From assembly GCA_015654675.1 (NCBI GenBank), contig JAATGM010000011.1, forward strand, positions 1-64,000: a DNA stretch of 64,000 nucleotides, read 5' to 3'. The notes under the pieces are model-generated. The model saw only the letters and a program-made list of their open reading frames with translations. It was not told where the DNA came from and did not search any database. The stretch's first letter is position 1. Every line of letters begins with the position of its first letter. A program made the position numbers and the translations under genes. Source of the DNA: Planctomycetota bacterium (GTDB lineage: Bacteria > Planctomycetota > Phycisphaerae > UBA1845 > UTPLA1). Of the stretch, positions 35,897-44,751 are shown in pieces.

Positions 35897-38005
35897 TCAG
35901 GCGGGGGCCATCTGAGTGTCCTCGCGCATGGCCTGCTTGCGCGAGAGCTTGATGCGGCCGTGCTCGTCGATGGCGATGACCTTGACCTTGACGATATCGC
36001 CGATCTTGAGGACATCGCCGACCTTTCCAACGTAGTCGGTGGAAAGCTCGCTGATGTGGCAGAGGCCGTCGGTACCCGGGACGACTTCGATGAAGGCGCC
36101 GAACTCCTTGATGGAGGCGACTCGACCGGTGTAGATCTTGCCGATCTTCACCTCTTCGGTGACGCCTTCGACCATGCCGCGAGCGGCTTCAGCGCCCTCG
36201 GCATTGAGGCAGGAGATCATGACGGTGCCGTCGTCGTTGATGTCGATCTTCGCGCCGGTGGTGGCCTCGATGTGTCGAATGCCCTTGCCGGCGGGACCGA
36301 TGACCTTCCCGATCTTTTCGGGATTGATCTTGATGGTGAGCAGGCGCGGGGCGTAATTGCTGATGTTGGCGCGCGGGGCCCGCAGGGTGCTGAGCATTTC
36401 CTTGAGAATGTGGATGCGGGCGATGCGGGCCTTTTCGAGGGCGGCCACGATGAGATCGTGTCGCAGGCCGCGCGTCTTGAGGTCGAGCTGAACGGCGGTG
36501 ATTCCGGCCTGCGAGCCGGAGACCTTGAAGTCCATGTCGCCAAAGTGATCTTCCTCGCCGAGGATGTCGGTCAGGAGGACGTCGCGCTTGCCATCGGACA
36601 CAAGGCCGATGCTGATGCCCGCGACGGGATGCTTAATGGGGACACCGGCGTCCATGAGGGCGAGGGTTCCGCCGCAGACGGAGGCCATCGAACTGGAGCC
36701 GTTGGACTCCATGATGTCACTGACGAGGCGGATGGTGTAGGGGAATTTCTCGGGGGGCGGGAGCACGGATTCGAGGCCGCGCTCAGCGAGAGCACCGTGG
36801 CCGATTTCTCGGCGACCCGGGCCCATGATCTTGCGAACTTCGCCGACCGAGAACGGGGGGAAGTTGTAATGGAGCATGAACTTCTTGCTGTATTCCTCGC
36901 CGAGGGCGTCGACGATCTGCTCGTCGCGGGAGGTGCCGAGCGTCACGACGACGAGGGCCTGCGTTTCGCCGCGGCTGAAGATGGATGAGCCGTGCGTTCG
37001 CGGCAGGATGCCGACCTCGCACTTGATGCCGCGGATGTCGTCGAGGCCGCGACCGTCCGGGCGAATGCCCTCTTCGAGAATAGTCTGGCGGACGACTTCT
37101 TCCTCAAGCCGCTGGAGCTCGGCGTAGATGGCGTCGCGCGGAATCTCGGGCTTTTCGACCGTCTTGGGGGTGATGCCGTTCATGATTTCGTCATAGACGG
37201 CGGAGACGGAATCGTTCCGCTCCTGCTTCTTGACGATGCGCTTGGCGGCGCGGAGCTTATCGCGGCCCATCGAGCGAACGCGGTCGCGCAGGCCGGTGTT
37301 GGAGGCCGGGGGCGTCCACTTCTTCTGGACGCCGACCTTGTCGGCCAGCTCCTGAATCAAGCTGACGACATCCTTGATGACGTTGAAGCCGAAGGCAATG
37401 CTGTCGGCGACGGCCTGCTCGGAGACTTCGTGCGCTCCGATTTCGATCATGTTGACGGCGTCGCGGTGACCGGCGAGGACGACTTCCATGTCGCTGACGT
37501 CGAGCTGGGCCTGGGTCGGGTTGATGACGAATTCGCCATCGACGCGGCCGACGCGGACGGCGGCCGTGGGGCCCTCGAACGGGATGGGGCTGACGGCGAG
37601 GGCGGCCGATGCGCCGATCATCGCGAGGATGTCCGGTTCGTTTTCGTTATCCGCGGAGAGAACCATGGTCTGAATGACGACTTCGTCGCGGTAGCCATCG
37701 GGGAAGAGGGGGCGGATCGGGCGGTCGATCAGCCGCATGGTGAGGATTTCCTTGGTGGAGGGGCGGCCTTCGCGCTTATAGAAACCGCCCGGGAACTTGC
37801 CGGCGGCATACATCTTCTCGCGGTAGTCGACCATGAGGGGGAAGAAGTCGATTCCTTCGCGGGGCTTACCGGTGACGACGGTCGCGAGGATGACAGTGTC
37901 GCCGTAGCGAATCATGGCTGATCCGTGGGCTTGTTTCGCGATTTTCCCCGTTTCGATGGAAAGCAATCTTCCGCCAATTTGACGTTCTACTTTATGTGAA
38001 TTCAT
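35897..38005 (-). CDS. pnp: Polyribonucleotide nucleotidyltransferase (PNPase)
   Basis: 702 residues, the normal length. PNPase degrades RNA from the 3' end with phosphate and forms a trimeric ring. Two RNase PH domains (about 10-225 and 305-550) carry the conserved KREGRPSTKEILTMRLIDRP stretch and the GRREIGHGALAERGL site. A KH domain follows (near 553-615, IGKVIGPAGKGI) and an S1 domain (near 622-692, GRVASIKEFGAFIEV). The ATG at 38005 follows GGAGTAGG. It lies downstream of rpsO, the classic rpsO-pnp order. The C-terminal tail after S1 is short. Confidence 0.97.
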   Translation of the reverse strand: MNSHKVERQIGGRLLSIETGKIAKQAHGSAMIRYGDTVILATVVTGKPREGIDFFPLMVDYREKMYAAGKFPGGFYKREGRPSTKEILTMRLIDRPIRPLFPDGYRDEVVIQTMVLSADNENEPDILAMIGASAALAVSPIPFEGPTAAVRVGRVDGEFVINPTQAQLDVSDMEVVLAGHRDAVNMIEIGAHEVSEQAVADSIAFGFNVIKDVVSLIQELADKVGVQKKWTPPASNTGLRDRVRSMGRDKLRAAKRIVKKQERNDSVSAVYDEIMNGITPKTVEKPEIPRDAIYAELQRLEEEVVRQTILEEGIRPDGRGLDDIRGIKCEVGILPRTHGSSIFSRGETQALVVVTLGTSRDEQIVDALGEEYSKKFMLHYNFPPFSVGEVRKIMGPGRREIGHGALAERGLESVLPPPEKFPYTIRLVSDIMESNGSSSMASVCGGTLALMDAGVPIKHPVAGISIGLVSDGKRDVLLTDILGEEDHFGDMDFKVSGSQAGITAVQLDLKTRGLRHDLIVAALEKARIARIHILKEMLSTLRAPRANISNYAPRLLTIKINPEKIGKVIGPAGKGIRHIEATTGAKIDINDDGTVMISCLNAEGAEAARGMVEGVTEEVKIGKIYTGRVASIKEFGAFIEVVPGTDGLCHISELSTDYVGKVGDVLKIGDIVKVKVIAIDEHGRIKLSRKQAMREDTQMAPA

Positions 38006-38075
38006 CGCCTACTCCGTCCTGCCTTTATGGCAACCGACATCTTCAACCGACCCGACACCGACAAAACCGTGAAAC

Positions 38076-38100
38076 GGCCGGCGCGGGTCGCCGCGCGGCC
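38076..38100 (-). promoter_or_regulatory. Intercistronic hairpin between rpsO and pnp
   Basis: Stem CCGCGCGGCC (38091-38100) pairs with GGCC and GCGCGG (38076-38086) with one bulged G and a four-base loop. It lies in the 194-base rpsO-pnp gap, where other bacteria have RNase III-processed hairpins for pnp autocontrol. Downstream on the minus strand comes a short T-rich run (GGTTTTG), so partial termination is also possible. Confidence 0.5.
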
Positions 38101-38199
38101 TGGTTATGACAATTTTTTTGGGAATGGAGGAAAAATCGCGGCGCGTGCTGCGGCGTGATCGCCGGGCAGACGAAACGCGATTGCGTGTGTGGGCTTGCG

Positions 38200-38469
38200 C
38201 TACTTCCGCAGCCCCAAGCGGCCGATGAGCTTGTGGTAGCGATTGGGATCACTCTTCGTCAGATATTTGAGCAAGCGGTTGCGTTTGCCGACTAGCTTGA
38301 GCAGACCGCGGCGCGAGGAGTGATCCTTCTTGTGACCTTTGAGGTGCTCCGTGAGCTGTGCAATCCGCTCGGTCAGCAGGGCGATTTGCACTTCGGGCGA
38401 GCCGGTGTCGCCATCGTGAATTCGATAGGAGCCGACCAGTTCCTGCTTTTTCTGAAGCGCGATTGACAT
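38200..38469 (-). CDS. rpsO: Small ribosomal subunit protein uS15
   Basis: 89 residues, the exact length of bacterial S15, which binds the central domain of 16S rRNA. The signature region is intact: [20 protein letters not shown] (residues 17-36), the [17 protein letters not shown] turn that contacts the three-way junction, and the C-terminal [21 protein letters not shown] lies just before the ATG, unusually close. Read with or upstream of pnp. Confidence 0.97.
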   Translation of the reverse strand: MSIALQKKQELVGSYRIHDGDTGSPEVQIALLTERIAQLTEHLKGHKKDHSSRRGLLKLVGKRNRLLKYLTKSDPNRYHKLIGRLGLRK

Positions 38470-38559
38470 TCCTCAACCTACTCCCACACGACGGGGCCGC
38501 ATCGACGGTACCGCAAAGCAACCAGCCGCTGCCTCCATCCAATTCTGTTCCTAGGGGAA

Positions 38560-38588
38560 GTGATAGCGGGGAAGCGGCGTTTTTGCAA
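38560..38588 (-). promoter_or_regulatory. rpsO: Putative sigma-70-type promoter for rpsO
   Basis: On the minus strand TTGCAA (38583-38588) is followed after exactly 17 bases by TATCAC (38560-38565), each 4 of 6 to consensus. A start near 38553 would give an 84-base leader before rpsO. This is the best-spaced pair seen near an essential gene here. Confidence 0.4.
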
Positions 38589-38695
38589 GTGGGGAAAGCC
38601 GGGTGGATGGACTGGTTTTTTGGTGGGGTGGAGGCGGGTTTTCGGGGGGTGGAGAGGTAGAGGCGGGCTGGCCCGGTTGGATTGGCTGGGCGGGG

Positions 38696-39781
38696 TTATG
38701 GGCTCAGGGTGGCGGTTTGGGTTTCGTTGACGTTGGGGTTGCCGTACTTGGCAACGAGGTCGCGCAGGCGGGGTTGGTTGGAGTCGAGTTCGAGCGAGCG
38801 GTGCCAGTGTTCGAGGGCCAGGTCGCGGAGCTGGGGCTGGCGGCGGGCCCGGAGATACATCGTCATGTAAACGATGCCGCGGCCGGCATTGGCTTCGGCG
38901 TTCTTGGGGTCGTATTGGAGGGCACTGCCGTAGGCGGCGAGGGCCTCGTCGTAGCGGCCGGAGCGGTGGTAGCAGTAGCCGAGCCACTGGTAGGCGACGG
39001 AGAGTTGCGGGTCCTGCTTGACGGCGGCGCGAAGGGTTTCCATCGCGGCTTGCAGGCGGTTCTGCTTGATGTAGGTGGTGCCGAGATTGACGAGGACCAT
39101 CGGTTGGTTGGCGCCGACTTCGAGGGCGGTCTTGTACATGCGGATGGCGTCGTAGTAATTGCCGTGTGAGTCGTAGGCGGCGCCGAGGTTGGCGATGGCA
39201 ATTCCGTTTTGCGGGTCGATGGCGAGGGCGGCCTTGTATTGCTCGATGGCCTGATCGAAGTCGCCGAGCTGATGCAGACAGACGCCGAGGTTGAGGTGGG
39301 ATTCGAAGTCGTCGTTATGCAACTCGCAAGCATGCTGATAGGCGCGGACGGCGAGTTTCAGGTTTTCGGTGCGGTCGGGGGATTTGTCGGCGAGGAGCTG
39401 GTAGACCTGACCGAGCGAGAGACTGGAGATGAAATCCATCGGATCGAGTCGGATAGCCTCGGCGAATTCGCGGGCGGCGTCGGCGAGTTGACCCATCTTG
39501 CGGTAGACCTTGCCGATGCGGGAATGGGCGGTGGCGAGTTTGGGGTTGAACTTGAGGGCGAGATCAAACTCGCGGAGGGCGTCGTCGAGTTTTTCCTGTG
39601 AGACGTAGTCGTCGCCGCGCGAGACGTGGTGGTTGGCGGCGGATTGTTTGATCTGTTCGACGAGTGTCGGCGTACCGGGTGAACAGCCGGCGGCGGTGAA
39701 CAGTGCCGCGCCGAGCAGGGTCGCGCAGAAAACATTGCGCGGGGCGGAGACGGTGCGAAGATGCGTTCGGTTTTGCTTCAT
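38696..39781 (-). CDS. TPR-repeat lipoprotein
   Basis: 361 residues. A signal ends in FTAAGC (Cys33), a lipoprotein site, so the protein is held at a membrane on the periplasmic side. From residue 50 to 335 about eight TPR units follow, with the usual Gly/Tyr-Ala-Pro spacing (for example LDDALREFDLALKFNPKLA, then FDQAIEQYKAALAIDPQNG). TPR arrays are protein-binding scaffolds; PilF/PilW-like pilotins share this plan but are shorter. It is divergent from the glycosyltransferase at 39978, with about 196 bases between. The partner is unknown. Confidence 0.85.
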   Translation of the reverse strand: MKQNRTHLRTVSAPRNVFCATLLGAALFTAAGCSPGTPTLVEQIKQSAANHHVSRGDDYVSQEKLDDALREFDLALKFNPKLATAHSRIGKVYRKMGQLADAAREFAEAIRLDPMDFISSLSLGQVYQLLADKSPDRTENLKLAVRAYQHACELHNDDFESHLNLGVCLHQLGDFDQAIEQYKAALAIDPQNGIAIANLGAAYDSHGNYYDAIRMYKTALEVGANQPMVLVNLGTTYIKQNRLQAAMETLRAAVKQDPQLSVAYQWLGYCYHRSGRYDEALAAYGSALQYDPKNAEANAGRGIVYMTMYLRARRQPQLRDLALEHWHRSLELDSNQPRLRDLVAKYGNPNVNETQTATLSP

Positions 39782-39977
39782 TCACTGCGCCTAAAGTTGC
39801 GCGTGCCTAGCGCAACTGTTGTGCGATTTATCGGCAATTGGGGCGCGCTGTCCGCCGCATGTTCGAAAATGGGACCGGGAAAACCGGCGGAAATTGACTT
39901 CGATGGAGAGCGACCTAAGATGCCCAGATTGCGATTCGCGCAGAAACTGCGTCAGGCGCATTTCCCGCCGGTGAAAG

Positions 39978-40724
39978 ATGCGAGTTCTCGTCGCCATTCC
40001 CGTGTTCAATGAAGAGCGGTATCTGCCGCGCGTGCTCTCCGAGGTGCGGCGGTATGCGAGCGACGTTCTGGTCGTGGATGACGGGTCGACCGATACGACG
40101 CCGGACTTGTTGAGGGGGTTGCGACCGACGGCGGTGATTCGACACGGAAAGAACCTGGGTTACGGGCAGAGTTTGATCGACGCTTTCGCGTTTGCAGCGG
40201 GCCGGCGCTACGACTGGATTATCACCATGGACTGCGACGACCAGCATGAGCCGTCGCGGATTCCGGAGTTTGTGGCCGAGGCGGAGCGCGGCGAAGCGGA
40301 CATCGTTTCGGGGTCGCGGTATCTGTCGGCGTTTGGCGACAATGATGCGCCGCCGGTGGATCGACGGCGGATCAATGCAACGATCACCTGGATGCTCAAC
40401 GAGACGCTGGGACTTTCGCTGACGGACGGGTTCTGCGGATTCAAGGCGCACCGGGTGGCGGCGATGAAGCGGCTGTCGCTGGACGTGGCGGGATACGCGT
40501 TTCCGCTGCAATTCTGGGTGCAGGCGGCGGCAAAGTGCTTAACAGTGCGCGAGCTGCCGGTGCGATTGATTTACCAGGATCCGTCGCGGCATTTCGGCGG
40601 CATGCTGGATAATCCGGAGGCGCGGCTTCAGCATTATCTGGATGTGTTCAATCGGGAATTGGCGCGGGTGAACTGGCGCGGGCGTTGTGGGGCGACGCAG
40701 GCGTGCGGTAGCCGGGCGCGCTAG
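39978..40724 (+). CDS. Family 2 glycosyltransferase
   Basis: 248 residues, no membrane helix. VAIPVFNEERYLPRVL (residues 4-19), DDGSTD (36-41), HGKNLGYGQSL and MDCDDQHEP (near 75-83) give the GT-A nucleotide and metal sites, as in polyprenyl-phosphate sugar transferases. GFCGFKAHR near 150 is the acceptor-side loop typical of DPM1-like enzymes. It opens a run of same-strand genes that continues through surface-sugar genes to the flagellins. The acceptor is not known. Confidence 0.87.
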   Translation: MRVLVAIPVFNEERYLPRVLSEVRRYASDVLVVDDGSTDTTPDLLRGLRPTAVIRHGKNLGYGQSLIDAFAFAAGRRYDWIITMDCDDQHEPSRIPEFVAEAERGEADIVSGSRYLSAFGDNDAPPVDRRRINATITWMLNETLGLSLTDGFCGFKAHRVAAMKRLSLDVAGYAFPLQFWVQAAAKCLTVRELPVRLIYQDPSRHFGGMLDNPEARLQHYLDVFNRELARVNWRGRCGATQACGSRAR

Positions 40725-40744
40725 CCAAGCCGGCACTTCTTTTG

Positions 40745-42253
40745 ATGGCACCTCAATCGACTGAATCATCGCTTCCGTTTGATTCGCTGAGCGCGCCGGC
40801 GAAAGACGGCGAGGTGCTTGTTGTTCCCGGAGTAGTTGAATTAGCCGGGCTGGCTGAGCGAAATCGGGCGGCACGGCGCGGGATGCGCGTGGAGTTGCTT
40901 GGGGAGGCCGTTGAGCCGCTAGCAGGGAATGGGCCGTTGGTGTTGATGGCGGGGCACCAGCCGGAATTCTTGCACGCGGGAGTCTGGATCAAGAACGTGG
41001 TTGTATCGCGCGTGGCGCGGGCGTGCGGCGGGCGCGCGACCTCGTTGGTGGTGGACAGCGATGAGGTGGTGGATGCCGAGCTGCGCTGGCACTTGAATGA
41101 GGCCGGGACGCTGAGCGTGCGACGACTGGCGCTTGCGGGGAGCGGGACGTTTGAGCAGCTTGAGAAGCGAAGCGACGCGGAGTGGCGGGCGTGGTTCGCG
41201 ATGGTTCCGGCGGCAATTCGCGAGGATGCGGGGCGCGGGATGCCCGCGTTCGTCGAGGCGTTTGTGAAGGGCGAGGGGGACTACGTTTCGCGGTGGGAGC
41301 GCGGAGTGAGCGCGATTGATCGGGCGGTTGGCGAGGAGACGCCGGAGTTTGTGCGTGTGAGCGCTTTTGAGCATGGTGAATGTGCGCGGATTTGGCGGCG
41401 GTTTGTCGGGCACTTGCTGATCCGGGCGCGGGAGATGGCGGGGCATTACAACCTGGCACTTGCGGAGTATCGGGAGCGACGCGGGATTCACGGGACGCGG
41501 CATCCGATTCCGGATTTGTTGATCGGCGGCGAGCGATTGGAAACGCCGCTGTGGGCAGTTGGCGTGGGTGCGGCGCGCGAGCGATTGTTTGTTTGGGAGC
41601 GGGCGGGCGCGGTGGAACTGTATGCGGGGGAGAGACGAATCGGTGTGTGCGAGGGTGGCGAGACCGCGCTGGAAAGCGGTTGGAGCATTCGGCCGCGGGC
41701 GCTCACGCTGACGACGTTCTTACGCCTGTTTGCGTGCGATGTGTTTGTGCACGGGCTGGGTGGCGCGAAATATGACCAGATTGCGGATGGGTGGATGCGG
41801 CGGGCGTTCGCGATTGAGCCGCCGGGGTATGCTTGCGCGACGGCAACACTGCGGCTGCCGCTGGCACGGCGGGATGCGAACGTGGGGAACCTGATTGCGT
41901 TGCAGCGGACGATACGAGATCGCCAGTACAACCCGCAGCGGCTGATTTCGGAAGCAACGGGCCGCGTGGCGATGGCGATCGAGGCGCGGGCGGGGGCCAT
42001 TGAGGAATCGGGGCGATTGCGGGAGACGGCGAGATCGGACCATGCGCGACGACGCATGGTCAGTGCGATCATTCGGGAATTAAACCGGACGTTGGAACGG
42101 CAGCTTCCGGCGGGGCCGGGTGATGCTGAGATCGAGGCGCTTCGGGCGGAAATTGCGCAAAACCGCATCGCCGATGATCGGGAGTGGTTTGTAGGGCTGC
42201 ACGAGACGCGGCGGCTCGCGGGGCTTTGCGAGCGGCTGGCAAGTCCTGCGTAG
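40745..42253 (+). CDS. BshC-like protein of unknown substrate
   Basis: 502 residues from the ATG at 40745 (a TTG just before is in frame). The order of motifs recalls BshC, the cysteine-adding enzyme of bacillithiol synthesis. LMAGHQPEFLHAGVWIKNVV (near 61-80) aligns with its glycine-glutamine-glutamine nucleotide loop, then a strand with SLVVDSDEVVDAEL. LFACDVFVHGLGGAKYDQ (near 334-351) aligns with its AGPGE...Y loop. The rest is divergent and a C-terminal coiled coil replaces the usual helical end. No bshA or bshB is nearby. The call rests on pattern order only; other adenylate- or sugar-using folds are possible. It sits 20 bases after the glycosyltransferase gene. Confidence 0.5.
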   Translation: MAPQSTESSLPFDSLSAPAKDGEVLVVPGVVELAGLAERNRAARRGMRVELLGEAVEPLAGNGPLVLMAGHQPEFLHAGVWIKNVVVSRVARACGGRATSLVVDSDEVVDAELRWHLNEAGTLSVRRLALAGSGTFEQLEKRSDAEWRAWFAMVPAAIREDAGRGMPAFVEAFVKGEGDYVSRWERGVSAIDRAVGEETPEFVRVSAFEHGECARIWRRFVGHLLIRAREMAGHYNLALAEYRERRGIHGTRHPIPDLLIGGERLETPLWAVGVGAARERLFVWERAGAVELYAGERRIGVCEGGETALESGWSIRPRALTLTTFLRLFACDVFVHGLGGAKYDQIADGWMRRAFAIEPPGYACATATLRLPLARRDANVGNLIALQRTIRDRQYNPQRLISEATGRVAMAIEARAGAIEESGRLRETARSDHARRRMVSAIIRELNRTLERQLPAGPGDAEIEALRAEIAQNRIADDREWFVGLHETRRLAGLCERLASPA

Positions 42254-42304
42254 GGCGCGGGTTCGCGGTTCAACCGGGGGAGCGGGGGAGGTCGATATTG
42301 GGCT

Positions 42305-43093
42305 GTGCCGCGCCCGGGCTGCGCGCGTAAAGTCCGGGCGTGGGTGGAGCGTCCGGTGATCTATTTTTCCGCGAGCATGTGGTTGGCCGCGACAGTGATG
42401 CTGGCTTGGGGCGTGCGCGCAGTTTGGCGGGGCGTGGTTTCGCCGCGGACGCTGAATATCGCCCTGTCGCCGGGGACGCTGATTGCGCAGCTGGGGATGA
42501 TTGTCGCGCTGCTGATGACCGAGCAGGGGGCGGGGCCGGTTTCGTTTCTCGGGGAGGACGACGCGGAGAAGGATGAAAAAGAGGAGGCAGCGCGGGTTCC
42601 GTTTCTGCAGGCGGTGTTAATGGGATTGCTGCCGCTGGTGACGGTGGGAGCGGCGATGGCGTTGATTCTGGTGGGGCCGGGGGCGGGGCTGATCGAGCCG
42701 GTGTCGGCGGATCATGTATCGCTTTCGCCGCCGCAGGATTTGTCGGCGTTCTGGACGCAGATCAGGCATCTGGTGACGCTGACGGAGGAGACGCTCAATT
42801 CGCTGCGCGTGAGGGACTGGGGCAGCTGGCCGACCTGGATGCTGACTTACTTGCTGGTGTGCCTGGTGATGCAGCTTGCGCCGCCGGCGCGGAGCAGCTA
42901 TGGGCGGTTCTACGCGATCGGGCTGGTTGGAGTGGCGGGGGCGCTCATTGGGACGCTGGTACCGGGACTGCCGGGCTTGATTCTGGCGGCGTGGCCGCGG
43001 CTGGTCTTCGTGTGCGGATTGCTGCTGTTGATTCTGACGGTGAGCTTGTTTCTGCGGGGCGGGGTGGCGGTGGTGCGGGACTTTTTGAAGTAG
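42305..43093 (+). CDS. Uncharacterised six-helix membrane protein
   Basis: 262 residues from a GTG at 42305; a GTG at 42341, next to the first helix, is also possible. Hydrophobic helices lie near 19-40, 55-72, 100-124, 175-192, 198-216 and 225-250. An acidic Asp/Glu/Lys cytoplasmic loop (83-95) and a longer loop (125-172) separate them. No transporter or enzyme motif is recognised. Being 16 bases from the nucleotidyltransferase gene, it is likely in the same operon and may act in the same surface pathway. Confidence 0.6.
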   Translation: MPRPGCARKVRAWVERPVIYFSASMWLAATVMLAWGVRAVWRGVVSPRTLNIALSPGTLIAQLGMIVALLMTEQGAGPVSFLGEDDAEKDEKEEAARVPFLQAVLMGLLPLVTVGAAMALILVGPGAGLIEPVSADHVSLSPPQDLSAFWTQIRHLVTLTEETLNSLRVRDWGSWPTWMLTYLLVCLVMQLAPPARSSYGRFYAIGLVGVAGALIGTLVPGLPGLILAAWPRLVFVCGLLLLILTVSLFLRGGVAVVRDFLK

Positions 43094-43109
43094 TGCCGAT
43101 GTTTTCAGC

Positions 43110-44750
43110 ATGGCAGATGCGCTGACGGGCGGACGATCGGGCGGGGCCGGGGACTATCGGCGAAAAATCGTGAGCGTCGCGGGGCTGTTGCCGAGTCTGG
43201 AAGAGGCGCGGCGGCAGGGGTGGACGATCGTTCAGTGTCACGGGTGCTTCGACATCGTGCACCCGGGGCATGTGCGATACTTGCAATTCGCGCGGCAGCA
43301 GGGGGACATTCTGATTGTTTCGATCACCGGAGATGCGGCGATCGACAAGGGAGAGCTGCGGCCCTACATCCCGGAGGAACTGCGGGCTGAGAATCTGGCG
43401 GCGCTGGAGTTTGTTGATTATGTGGTCGTCGACGCGAATTCGTCGGCGTGCAAACTGCTGGGGACGCTGCGGCCGGATGTGTATGTGAAGGGGCAGGAAT
43501 ACGCGACGAGCAGTCATGCCGGTTTCGTGGCGGAGCGCGAGACGGTGGATTCGTACGGGGGGCGGGTGGTTTTTTCGAGCGGGGATGTGGTTTTCTCGTC
43601 GACGCGGCTGATCGAGTCGCTGGAGTCGGACGAGGGGCTGGATCGGCAGCGGCTGGCGTCGGTTTGCGGGCGGCATGGGATCGGGTTTGAGACGCTGAAC
43701 GGATTGCTGGAGGCGATGCGGCGGAAACGCGTGCTGGTGGTGGGGGACAGCGTGGTCGAGCGGTATGTGCTGTGCGAAGCGGAGAGCATCGCGAGCGAAG
43801 CGCCGGTGATGTCATTGCGGGCGCTGGATCATCGCGAGTACGCAGGCGCGGCGGCGGCGATCGCGATGCATGCGGCGGGGCTGGGTGCTTCGGCGGCGCT
43901 GGTGACGACGCTGGGAAGCGACGAGCGTTCGGAGTGGCTGCGGCGGCAGCTTCGCAATGCGAATGTCGAATTGATTGTGCCGGGGACGCGACGGGCGGCG
44001 GCAGCGCGGACGCGATATCTGGTGGACGAGCAGAAGGTGATGCGGGTCGAGGAGGCGGAAGTGTGCCCGCTGGATTCGATCGGGGAGCGGCAGGCTGCGG
44101 AGCTGTTGCTGGACCAGGCGCGCGGGGCGGATGTTGCGATCGTTTGCGATGGCGGGCTGGGGACGATTACGCCGGGTTTGTTGAATCGTCTCGGCGGCGG
44201 CTTTCATCAGCGTTGCGCGGCCGTGATCGGGACGCCGTTTGAGCGGCGGGCTGACATGCTGGCTCTGCGGCATCTTTCACTGTGTGTCTGTTCGGAGCGG
44301 CAACTGCGGGCGACCAGCCGGGACAGCGCGACGGGGCTTTCGTCGCTCGCGTATCAGGCGCTGGCGACGACGCAGTCGCAGCGATTGCTGGTCACGCTGG
44401 GCAAGCGCGGCATGGTGACGTTTGAGCGGCCGACGCTCGATCCGAGCAGCGCGGAGTGGGCGGGGCGATTGCGGAGCGAGCATTTGCCGGCGCTGGCTGG
44501 GCACGCGCGGGATCGGGTCGGGTGCGGCGAGGCGGTTGCGGCAGCGTCAGGATTGGCGATGGCGGTGGGGGCATCGCTGATGCAGGCGGCGTACTTCGCT
44601 TCGGCGGCGGCGGCGATCGAGGTGGAGCGATTGGGGCATGTGACGCTCGGGTCGGGGATGTTGCGCAACTGGTTGCGGCGGCGCGAGGAATTACGCGGGG
44701 ACGATGCCGAGGTGGTCGCGGAGCCGCGAGTGAGTGCGGCGGCGGTGTGA
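43110..44750 (+). CDS. Heptose-1-phosphate nucleotidyltransferase fused to a degenerate PfkB-type kinase (inverted HldE order)
   Basis: 546 residues. Residues 20-170 form a cytidylyltransferase-type domain with HGCFDIVHPGHVRYL (the HxGH-like site) and VKGQEY, as in RfaE2. Residues 205-530 follow the HldE kinase: VLVVGDSVVERYV at its start and AAYFASAAAAIEVERLG at its end. In E. coli HldE the kinase comes first; here the order is reversed. Key kinase residues look lost: the substrate GGAAN is AGAAA, the DPKG and TPN stretches are gone, and the catalytic GAGD is GCGE. The transferase half is probably active with ADP- or CDP-heptose; the kinase half may be structural. The next gene begins one base after this stop. 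Confidence 0.75.
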   Translation: MADALTGGRSGGAGDYRRKIVSVAGLLPSLEEARRQGWTIVQCHGCFDIVHPGHVRYLQFARQQGDILIVSITGDAAIDKGELRPYIPEELRAENLAALEFVDYVVVDANSSACKLLGTLRPDVYVKGQEYATSSHAGFVAERETVDSYGGRVVFSSGDVVFSSTRLIESLESDEGLDRQRLASVCGRHGIGFETLNGLLEAMRRKRVLVVGDSVVERYVLCEAESIASEAPVMSLRALDHREYAGAAAAIAMHAAGLGASAALVTTLGSDERSEWLRRQLRNANVELIVPGTRRAAAARTRYLVDEQKVMRVEEAEVCPLDSIGERQAAELLLDQARGADVAIVCDGGLGTITPGLLNRLGGGFHQRCAAVIGTPFERRADMLALRHLSLCVCSERQLRATSRDSATGLSSLAYQALATTQSQRLLVTLGKRGMVTFERPTLDPSSAEWAGRLRSEHLPALAGHARDRVGCGEAVAAASGLAMAVGASLMQAAYFASAAAAIEVERLGHVTLGSGMLRNWLRRREELRGDDAEVVAEPRVSAAAV

Positions 44751-44751
44751 G

